Source: an uncultured Ectothiorhodospiraceae bacterium (GTDB lineage: Bacteria; Pseudomonadota; Gammaproteobacteria; Nitrococcales; Nitrococcaceae). Taken from it: a DNA stretch of 33,652 nt. Under the pieces are notes generated by a model that saw nothing but the letters and a program-made list of their open reading frames with translations, had not been told where the DNA came from and did no database searches. Position 1 is the stretch's first letter. Each line of letters begins with the position of its first letter. The translations under genes and the position numbers were made by a program. Shown here piece by piece: positions 27,453-33,652 of this stretch. The stretch spans positions 1 through 33,652 of the forward strand of contig CAJXND010000020.1 in the NCBI GenBank assembly GCA_913056385.1. Direction: 5' to 3'.

Positions 27453-28666
27453 GCGGGATGCCGACCTTCGGCTGGCAGGGCCGGGATCTGAACGGCATAC
27501 GGCGACGTGGTCTCATGCCCGCGGGCGATGCCGGACAGCTGCGTCGCGACCTGCGAGGCCGCGGCATCGTCGTCGAGCATGCGTTCGCTGTACCGGCCTG
27601 GCTGGAGGGACTGTTAACACCTGCTACGCCAGCGGTCCGCCCGCGCCAGACAACGCCGTTGCTGCGCCAGCTCTCGACCATGGCCACGGCGGGTATTCCG
27701 CTGGTGGAAGCCCTGGAGATGATCGCCCGCGAGGAAAAACATGCCGGTCTGCGCCGGGTGATCGGCACGATCCGGCATCATGTGGCGGCCGGTATGCCGC
27801 TCTCCGCGGCGTTGGCCGATCAACCGCGGCATTTCAGCCCGTTGCTGTGTGGACTGGTAAACGCCGGCGAGCAATCCGGCGAGCTGGAGACCCTGCTCGA
27901 GCGCATCGCCAGCGATTCCGAGCGTAGCGAGGCCATTCGACGTCGTCTACGCCGGGCGATGATCTACCCGGGCCTGGTCCTGTGCATAGCACTGGTCGTA
28001 ACCGTAGCACTGCTGATTTTCGTGGTACCCCGTTTCGAGAGCCTGTTCCAGGGCTTTGGCGCGCAACTGCCGCTTTTTACCCGGCAGGTCATCGCGGCAT
28101 CGGAGTGGCTCCGCCAGGGTGGCTGGTTCGTCATGACCACCATCATCGCCGGCCTTGGTCTGATCGGTGCCGCAACGCCACGACTCCCGCGGCTGCGCCG
28201 CTGCCGGGATCGGCTGATCCTTCGCCTGCCGCTCATCGGAACGCTTGTCGAGGGCGCGATGATTGCGCGTTTCACCCGCACTCTGGCCGTGATGCTGCGT
28301 GCCGGGATACCGCTCGCCGAGGCCCTGCCGACCATCGCGCGCACCCTGGGCAATACGGTCTACCGCGATACCGTGAGGCAGATGGCCGATCACCTGCGGG
28401 ATGGACGCTCGCTGGCTTTCGCCGTGGGCAGCGCCGGCCGTTTCCCGGCCAGCACCGGTCAGATGATCGCCACCGGCGAGGCCTCGGGGCGCCTCGAGAC
28501 GATGCTCCAGCGGATCGCCGAGCGCCACGAGACACGGGTCATACAGGGTGTCGACGGACTCGGCACCGCGCTTGAGCCGATCATCATGAGTCTCCTCGGG
28601 CTGCTGGTGGGCGGCCTGGTCCTGGCCATGTACCTGCCGGTCTTTCAGCTGGGGGCAGTGGTTTGA
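27449..28666 (+). CDS. pilC: Type IV pilus inner-membrane platform protein PilC
   Basis: Membrane platform on which PilB acts; 405 residues, the usual length. Two GspF domains are visible. The first runs from about residue 70 (LLRQLSTMATAGIPLVEALEMIA) and ends in a hydrophobic segment near 170-195. The second runs from about 272 (FTRTLAVMLRAGIPLAEALPTIA) and ends in a final hydrophobic helix (IIMSLLGLLVGGLVLAMYLPVF). The N-terminal FGWQGRDLNG block is typical. It overlaps both neighbours by four bases. Confidence 0.95.
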   Translation: MSGMPTFGWQGRDLNGIRRRGLMPAGDAGQLRRDLRGRGIVVEHAFAVPAWLEGLLTPATPAVRPRQTTPLLRQLSTMATAGIPLVEALEMIAREEKHAGLRRVIGTIRHHVAAGMPLSAALADQPRHFSPLLCGLVNAGEQSGELETLLERIASDSERSEAIRRRLRRAMIYPGLVLCIALVVTVALLIFVVPRFESLFQGFGAQLPLFTRQVIAASEWLRQGGWFVMTTIIAGLGLIGAATPRLPRLRRCRDRLILRLPLIGTLVEGAMIARFTRTLAVMLRAGIPLAEALPTIARTLGNTVYRDTVRQMADHLRDGRSLAFAVGSAGRFPASTGQMIATGEASGRLETMLQRIAERHETRVIQGVDGLGTALEPIIMSLLGLLVGGLVLAMYLPVFQLGAVV

Positions 28667-29460
28667 ACCCGCTGGCGCCCATCAGCGAATACGCCGTTCT
28701 GATCGGCCTCGTCGGCCTTTGTATCGGCAGCTTCGTCAATGTCGTCATCCATCGCCTGCCGTTCACAATGACCGACACCAATCCGCCCCCTGGCATGCAT
28801 GCGGCCATTGCGGGGCGTTCGCGATGCCCGCATTGCCGGCAGGTCATCCGCTGGCGCGACAACATCCCCCTGATCGGCTGGATCCGGCGCCTCGGCCGGT
28901 GCCGGGACTGTCAGGCGCCGATCAGCCTCCAATACCCGCTCATCGAGGCATTGATGGCCATCGGCGGTCTGCTGGTCATCGCACGCTTCGGCCTGACGCC
29001 GGCGGGCCTGTCGGCATTCCTGCTGACGGCCTGGCTGCTGGCACTCGCGGGCATCGACCAGACCACCCGCCTGCTGCCCGACAGCCTCACGCTGAGCGGC
29101 CTATGGCTGGGGCTGCTGGTTGCCGCCGGCGGCATCCATCTCGAGGCCCGCGAGGCCATTCTAGGCGTCGTTGTCGGTTACATTTCGCTCAGTGGTCTCA
29201 ACGCCGGCTTCCGCCGGCTGCGCGGGCACGACGGCATGGGTGGCGGTGATTTCAAGCTGATGGCCATGCTGGGTGCCTGGCTCGGACCGGGCGACCTGCC
29301 TCTGGTCATGCTGCTGGCCGCCGGCGGCGGCACCCTCTGGTCGCTCCTGACCGGACCAGGGCGCGGGCGCCCTCTGCCCGAGGACATCGCCTTCGGCCCC
29401 TGGCTCGCCATGGCCGGCTGGATCACGCTAATCTGGCCATATGACCGGGGAGTATTCTGA
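28663..29460 (+). CDS. pilD: Prepilin peptidase/N-methyltransferase PilD
   Basis: Inner-membrane aspartic protease that cleaves prepilins and methylates the new N-terminus; 265 residues with seven to eight hydrophobic segments. The N-terminal motif GSFVNVVIHRLP and the cytoplasmic zinc cysteines CPHC and CRDC are present, as in bifunctional enzymes. The protease aspartates are in GIDQTTRLLPD and in GGGDFKLMAMLGAW. It starts with TTG at 28663, overlapping the pilC stop. It overlaps coaE by 20 bases. It should process the pilins encoded at 13.2-14.3 kb. Confidence 0.94.
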   Translation: MNPLAPISEYAVLIGLVGLCIGSFVNVVIHRLPFTMTDTNPPPGMHAAIAGRSRCPHCRQVIRWRDNIPLIGWIRRLGRCRDCQAPISLQYPLIEALMAIGGLLVIARFGLTPAGLSAFLLTAWLLALAGIDQTTRLLPDSLTLSGLWLGLLVAAGGIHLEAREAILGVVVGYISLSGLNAGFRRLRGHDGMGGGDFKLMAMLGAWLGPGDLPLVMLLAAGGGTLWSLLTGPGRGRPLPEDIAFGPWLAMAGWITLIWPYDRGVF

Positions 29461-30079
29461 ATCGGGCAGTCGACCGCCCCTTGTGGTGGGTCTGACCGGT
29501 GGCATCGCCAGTGGCAAGACCGCCGTCAGCGATCGCTTTGCCGCAATCGGTGTCCCGGTGATCGACACCGACCAACTGGCCCGCGAGGTGGTGGCACCGG
29601 GCTCCGAAGGCCTGGCCGCGGTTCGTGAACGCTTCGGCGCGGATGTTGTCGACGCGCGGGGTGATCTGGATCGGCGGGCCCTACGGGAACGGATATTCAG
29701 CGACCCGGCAGCCCGCCGGGACCTGGAGGCCATCACCCATCCCCGCATCCGCGCCCGGGTCGCGCAACGCCTGGCCGAGGCGGATGCAGCCTACGCCATC
29801 GTCGTGGTTCCCCTACTGATCGAGGCGGGCTGGGCGGACTCGTACGACCGCATCCTGGTGGTGGATGCCGAGCCATCCAAGCAACGCGAACGCCTCATGG
29901 CACGCGACCATGTCGACCGCGCGCAGGCCGACCGGGCGCTGGCCAGCCAGACCCAGCGCGGGCGCCGACTGGCGCTGGCGGACGATGTCATCGTCAACGA
30001 CGGCACACCGGATGAGCTCGACGCCCGCGTCCAGGTCCTGCATCGAAAATATCTCGATCTCGCCGGCATCGCCGGCTGA
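29441..30079 (+). CDS. coaE: Dephospho-CoA kinase
   Basis: Last step of coenzyme A synthesis; 212 residues. Walker A is GLTGGIASGKT at about residues 17-27, followed by IDTDQLAREVVAPG, the ITHPRIR lid region and VVPLLIEAGWADSYDRILVVD. The ATG lies inside pilD, so translation is probably coupled. The pilD-coaE-zapD-yacG order is conserved in Gammaproteobacteria. Confidence 0.96.
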   Translation: MTGEYSESGSRPPLVVGLTGGIASGKTAVSDRFAAIGVPVIDTDQLAREVVAPGSEGLAAVRERFGADVVDARGDLDRRALRERIFSDPAARRDLEAITHPRIRARVAQRLAEADAAYAIVVVPLLIEAGWADSYDRILVVDAEPSKQRERLMARDHVDRAQADRALASQTQRGRRLALADDVIVNDGTPDELDARVQVLHRKYLDLAGIAG

Positions 30080-30136
30080 TTTGGTGATTGCCCGGTGTCT
30101 GGGGGAGAATAGCGCCGTGCGCTGACAGGGGCGAGC

Positions 30137-30925
30137 GTGGAAAAAACCGGAACCCAGGCAGATCTGACCGTCTATGAGTATCCGCTCAACGAGCGAATGC
30201 GCACGTTCCTGCGCCTGGAATTCCTTTTCGACCGCTTCGGCTTCGGCGCCGCCGGCGAGTCCGCCTGGCACACCCGGGCCGCCGTGGATGCCCTGCTGGA
30301 CGTCATTGGGCTGCTCAATCGCAGCGATGTCCGCTCCGAGCTGCAGAAAGAGCTGGAGCGTATATTGAACAGCCTCGAGAAGCTCCAGGCCCTGCCGGAA
30401 GTGGATGATCGGCTGCTCGAGCCGGTCCTTGCCGAATGCCGCGACATCGCACAACGACTGCGCGGGGCGCCCACAGGCATGCCTGGGGTGGTGCGGAATA
30501 ATGAATTCCTGACCGGCATCGAACAGCGCGCCGGCGTACTGGGCGGCACCTGCGCCTTCGACCTGCCCGGTTACCACCTGTGGCTGGAGGGGCCCGCGAC
30601 CGAGCGGCAGGCACTGCTGGCCGAATGGCACAGCGGCTTCACGCTGATCGACGAGGGCACGGCCCTGGTTCTGCGGCTGCTGCGCGAGAGCGCCGATCCG
30701 GTCAGCGAGACGGCCAGTGGTGGCAGTTTCCAGGCGACCCTCGACCGGGCCACGCCCTACCAGATGCTGCGCGTGCTGCTACCGCGGGCCCGTCAGTGCT
30801 ATCCGGAAATCAGCGGCAGCCGGCATTTCTGCAATATCCGTTTCATGGAACAGCCCGAGCAGGGCGAAAGACCCCAACAGGTCAGCGACAATGTCCCGTT
30901 CACCCTTGAGCGCTGTGTCATCTGA
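30137..30925 (+). CDS. zapD: Cell division protein ZapD
   Basis: Cytoplasmic FtsZ-associated protein that cross-links FtsZ filaments in the division ring; 262 residues. Family blocks seen are [19 protein letters not shown] near the N-terminus, [16 protein letters not shown] and GSFQATLD, then [10 protein letters not shown] and [14 protein letters not shown] near the end. The GTG start has an AGGGGCG ribosome site. It stands between coaE and yacG, its usual context, separated from coaE by 57 bases. Confidence 0.94.
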   Translation: MEKTGTQADLTVYEYPLNERMRTFLRLEFLFDRFGFGAAGESAWHTRAAVDALLDVIGLLNRSDVRSELQKELERILNSLEKLQALPEVDDRLLEPVLAECRDIAQRLRGAPTGMPGVVRNNEFLTGIEQRAGVLGGTCAFDLPGYHLWLEGPATERQALLAEWHSGFTLIDEGTALVLRLLRESADPVSETASGGSFQATLDRATPYQMLRVLLPRARQCYPEISGSRHFCNIRFMEQPEQGERPQQVSDNVPFTLERCVI

Positions 30926-30929
30926 CACG

Positions 30930-31139
30930 ATGCCCACCGTTACCTGCCCCCAGTGCGGCACGCCGGTCGCCTGGAGCGCGGAACGCTCTCCGTACCGGCC
31001 ATTCTGCTCGAAGCGCTGCCGGATGATTGACCTTGGCGACTGGCTTGACGAGCGCCACCAGATTCCGGGAGAGCCCGCGCAGCCCGACATCGAAGGCCTG
31101 CCCGAGGGGCTGGAACCGGAGGGCGACGACCGGCCCTAG
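30930..31139 (+). CDS. yacG: Zinc-binding DNA gyrase inhibitor YacG
   Basis: Small zinc protein that binds gyrase B; 69 residues. Zinc ligands are Cys in CPQCG and in [23 protein letters not shown], which is diagnostic. The C-terminus is acidic. The ATG is four bases after the zapD stop. Its TAG shares the palindrome CTAG with the stop of the convergent Nudix gene. Confidence 0.94.
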   Translation: MPTVTCPQCGTPVAWSAERSPYRPFCSKRCRMIDLGDWLDERHQIPGEPAQPDIEGLPEGLEPEGDDRP

Positions 31140-32107
31140 ACCCAGAACCCCGAGATGCCGGCCACACCCTGACCACCTTCACGGCGCGCCATGGCCTCGT
31201 CTGCTGGGGTCATCCCGCCGAGTGCATAGACCGGGAACGGCGCGTCCGCGGTCAGCTCGCGGAACGCGGCCCAGCCGATGGGACATGCGCCGGGATGGCT
31301 TGCGGTCTCGGCAACCGGGCTCAGGGCCGCAAAGTCCACACCCAGCGCCGCGGCCCGCCGGAGCTCCGCCGTATCATGACAGGATGCGGCGACCCACTGA
31401 TCGGGGGCCAGAGGGCGTTCCTGCAGCACCGAGAGCTCGGCGGCGTTCAGGTGGACACCGTCGGCTTCGATCAGCCGGGCCAACGCCACATCGCCATTTA
31501 CCAGCAGCCGCGCCCCCGCCGCCCGGCAGCGGGCCACCGCCTCCTCGGCGAGGGCTCGCCGCGCTCCGCCCCTCAGGCGCACCCGGAACTGGATCAGCCG
31601 CTCACCGGCGGCCAGAACGCGGTCAAGCGTGGCCAGCCAGTCGGCCGGGTCGTCACAGTCGGCGCTGATCACGTAATGACCGGGCAGCCGGAGCGCGGCG
31701 ATGATGCCGCGATTGGCGGCGGGAAAGTCGTCCGGCGCCAGTTCGTCAGGCATCCGCCAGGCAAGCGGCTGACCCTCCAGGCCCGTCGGCTCCCCCGACC
31801 AGCGATCAACCGCCCGCACCTCCAGAACCACATGGCGATCGCCGTAGTCATGGGCGATGCGGATGAGCGGGCGGCACTCGCCCACCGTGATCCCCAACTC
31901 CTCGGCGAGTTCCCGCCGCAAGGCCGTGGTAACGGACTCCGGGCGTTCCACCTTGCCGCCGGGAAATTCCCAGCGCCCGCCCTGATGGCGGTCGAGCGAA
32001 CGCCTTGCCACCAGGACACGGCCGAGATCATCGCGAACCACACCCACCGCCACGCGCAGTGGTGTCGCGTCAGCTGCGGTACTCGGCATTGATGCGAACG
32101 TAGTCAT
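31136..32107 (-). CDS. MutT-like Nudix hydrolase fused to a ThiE/TenI-like domain
   Basis: 323 residues in two domains. Residues about 15-140 are a MutT-type Nudix hydrolase; the Nudix box ([23 protein letters not shown]) is complete and the WEFPGGK context is that of 8-oxo-dGTP pyrophosphatases. Residues about 145-323 form a TIM-barrel ThiE/TenI-like domain ([47 protein letters not shown]). The usual ThiE QLREK block is QFRVR here, and SHPG-type endings are not those of true thiamine phosphate synthase, so that activity is doubtful. This fusion is known in Gammaproteobacteria. The start is either ATG 32107 or 32089; both lie inside the end of argJ. Confidence 0.9.
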   Translation of the reverse strand: MTTFASMPSTAADATPLRVAVGVVRDDLGRVLVARRSLDRHQGGRWEFPGGKVERPESVTTALRRELAEELGITVGECRPLIRIAHDYGDRHVVLEVRAVDRWSGEPTGLEGQPLAWRMPDELAPDDFPAANRGIIAALRLPGHYVISADCDDPADWLATLDRVLAAGERLIQFRVRLRGGARRALAEEAVARCRAAGARLLVNGDVALARLIEADGVHLNAAELSVLQERPLAPDQWVAASCHDTAELRRAAALGVDFAALSPVAETASHPGACPIGWAAFRELTADAPFPVYALGGMTPADEAMARREGGQGVAGISGFWV

Positions 32108-33281
32108 AGGAGAAGTCGCAGGTCCAGACCGTCACTTCGTGGTGACCACGATCCAGGTCGATGCGGAAGGTGACCCGGTCCGCGGCCATACGCTCGGCGG
32201 CGACCGACTCCCGGTAATCCGGGCTCAGGCCGCCGGCCTCGACGATGGGACAGTCATCGATATGGATCCGCACCCGGTCGACCTCCAGATCATCGATCCC
32301 GACCCGGCCCACCGCGGCCAGAATGCGCCCCCAGTTGGGATCGCCGGCAAACAATGCGGTCTTGACCAGGGGTGACTCCGCCACGGTAAACGCGACCTGC
32401 TCGGCCTCGGCCACGCTGCCGGCACCCGTCACTCGAACGGCAAGTTCACGGGTGGCGCCCTCGCCATCGGCAACGATCTCCCGGGCGAGATCAATGCACA
32501 GCGCCTCGAGCGCATCGGCGAAGCGGCGGATATCCGCCTCCGCCGAGAGCTGGATGCCGCTCGCGCCCGTGGCGATCAAGGCACAGGCATCGTTGGTGGA
32601 GGTATCGCCATCGACGCTGATGCGGTTGAAACTCACCGCCACTGCATCCCGCAACAGCCTTCTTAGCAGAGGCTGATCGATGTCGGCATCGGTGGCCACA
32701 TAGGCCAGCATGGTGGCCATGTCCGGCCGGATCATGCCGGAGCCCTTGGCGATGCCGGTGAGCGTCACCGGCCCCGCTTGCAGCGCCAGTCGACAGCTTC
32801 GCCCCTTGGGCCGCGTATCGGTGGTGCGTATGCCATCCGCCGCGGCGGCCCAGCCGTTTTCGGACAATGCATCGACGGCGGCCGGTAGCGCCGCGTCGAT
32901 CCGCTCGGCCGGCAGGGGCTCACCGATCACGCCAGTGGAATAGGGGATGACCTGGCTGGACCGACAGCCAAGGATCGACGCGAGCCGTGCGCAGGTACGC
33001 TCAACGGCCCGGTCACCGGCAGGCCCCGTACCGGCATTGGCGTTGCCGGTATTGATCATCAGGGCGCGAGGGGCATCATCCCGCAGATGGGCCTCGGCGG
33101 AGCGCACCGGTGCGGCCCGGAACTGATTGCGGGTAAACACCCCGGCCACACGGCTGCCCTCGTCGAGGACCATCACCACCAGGTCGGGTTCTCCGACCTT
33201 GCGCACACCGGCCGACACGGTCCCCAGGCGCAGGCCCGGCACCGGATGGAGTCTCGGCAACGGGGACTCACCCACGGCCAT
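32070..33281 (-). CDS. argJ: Bifunctional ornithine acetyltransferase/N-acetylglutamate synthase ArgJ
   Basis: Recycles the acetyl group in arginine synthesis; 403 residues. The autoprocessing site is in GMIRPDMATMLAYVATDAD, where Thr190 becomes the N-terminal nucleophile of the beta chain. NTGNANAGTGPAG, YSTGVIGEPLP, DGDTSTND and the C-terminal [11 protein letters not shown] are typical. It starts 23 bases after secA and overlaps the Nudix gene. Whether it is mono- or bifunctional cannot be settled by eye. Confidence 0.95.
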   Translation of the reverse strand: MAVGESPLPRLHPVPGLRLGTVSAGVRKVGEPDLVVMVLDEGSRVAGVFTRNQFRAAPVRSAEAHLRDDAPRALMINTGNANAGTGPAGDRAVERTCARLASILGCRSSQVIPYSTGVIGEPLPAERIDAALPAAVDALSENGWAAAADGIRTTDTRPKGRSCRLALQAGPVTLTGIAKGSGMIRPDMATMLAYVATDADIDQPLLRRLLRDAVAVSFNRISVDGDTSTNDACALIATGASGIQLSAEADIRRFADALEALCIDLAREIVADGEGATRELAVRVTGAGSVAEAEQVAFTVAESPLVKTALFAGDPNWGRILAAVGRVGIDDLEVDRVRIHIDDCPIVEAGGLSPDYRESVAAERMAADRVTFRIDLDRGHHEVTVWTCDFSYDYVRINAEYRS

Positions 33282-33304
33282 GGACCGCCTCCGCGTCGGG
33301 CCGG

Positions 33305-33652
33305 CTAGAGCCGACCATGACAGTGTTTGTATTTCTTGCCCGAGCCGCAGGGACAGGGCTCGTTGCGGCCGACCTTGCGCTCGCCCCGCACGAACGGCTG
33401 GCGTTCGCCGCCCTCGTTCGCCCCATCAGCGCGCCCGCCATCTCCCCCATCATCGAGGGCATTGGTCTCGGCATGCTGGAACTGCATGGCCCGGGCGCGT
33501 TCCGCCTCGCGCTGCTCCTCGGCGGCGCGGGCATCCTCGGGGCTGCGGACGTTGACATTGAAGAGGATGCGAATGGTCTCGCGCTTGATGCCCTCCAGCA
33601 TCTCCTGGAACATCTGGAAGGCTTCCTTCTTGAACTCCTGCTTGGGATTGCG
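33305..33652 (-). CDS. secA: Preprotein translocase ATPase SecA, C-terminal end
   Basis: Only the last 115 residues are visible; the frame is open to the right edge. They show the end of the helical wing ([19 protein letters not shown], then [12 protein letters not shown]), a variable acidic linker, and the C-terminal zinc motif [14 protein letters not shown] that binds SecB and phospholipid. The secA-argJ-Nudix order is common in this class. Confidence 0.96.
   Translation of the reverse strand, partial: RNPKQEFKKEAFQMFQEMLEGIKRETIRILFNVNVRSPEDARAAEEQREAERARAMQFQHAETNALDDGGDGGRADGANEGGERQPFVRGERKVGRNEPCPCGSGKKYKHCHGRL

Noticed and set aside
33282-33312. Terminator between secA and argJ
   Set aside because: Only a 5-bp stem with a two-base loop and no T run; too weak to call.

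Overview
The window is a compact, GC-rich piece of a gammaproteobacterial chromosome. Gene order and families (murJ-ribF-ileS-lspA-ispH; rplU-rpmA-obgE-proB; pilBCD-coaE-zapD-yacG; secA-argJ-mutT/thiE-like) fit Chromatiales/Ectothiorhodospiraceae. A halophile is plausible: the exported PstS is strongly acidic and there is a large Mrp-type Na+/H+ antiporter operon. Genus cannot be fixed from the sequence alone. Intergenic gaps are short, many genes overlap by 1-20 bases, and GTG/TTG starts are frequent. No mobile element, CRISPR array or prophage was seen.

Layout. (1) Bases 1-5600, minus strand: phosphate-starvation locus phoB-phoR-pstS-pstC-pstA; pstA runs off the left edge. Pho-box-like 11-bp repeats precede phoB and pstS, and two strong inverted repeats separate pstS from pstC. 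(2) Bases 5648-13060, plus strand: ten tightly coupled genes for a multisubunit cation/proton antiporter in the order E-F-G-A'(MbhD/MbhE-like)-B-C-D1-D2-x-D3. It has no full-length MrpA, but three antiporter-like (NuoL/M/N-type) subunits and an unrecognised 103-residue membrane protein. (3) Bases 13078-14303: tRNA-Thr(CGU), a PilE-type minor pilin, and a divergent FimT/GspH-type pseudopilin lacking Glu5. (4) Bases 14304-21237, minus strand: murJ-ribF-ileS-lspA-ispH (lipid II flippase, flavin synthesis, Ile-tRNA synthetase, lipoprotein signal peptidase, isoprenoid synthesis). (5) Bases 21355-24483: rpsT (plus), then rplU-rpmA and obgE-proB (minus) with a terminator after rpmA. (6) Bases 24633-31139, plus strand: polyprenyl diphosphate synthase, tRNA-Pro(CGG), then pilB-pilC-pilD-coaE-zapD-yacG. 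(7) Bases 31136-33652, minus strand: end of secA, argJ, and a Nudix-ThiE/TenI-like fusion.

How they work together: PhoR/PhoB probably control the Pst transporter. The Mrp-type complex would exchange cytoplasmic Na+ for protons at the inner membrane. PilB, PilC and PilD supply the extension motor, platform and prepilin peptidase for type IV pili, for which the two (pseudo)pilins at 13.2-14.3 kb are probable substrates. The rest is housekeeping. The least explained part is the extended antiporter operon: its unusual subunit composition, the unknown gene x, and the missing conventional start codon of A'.
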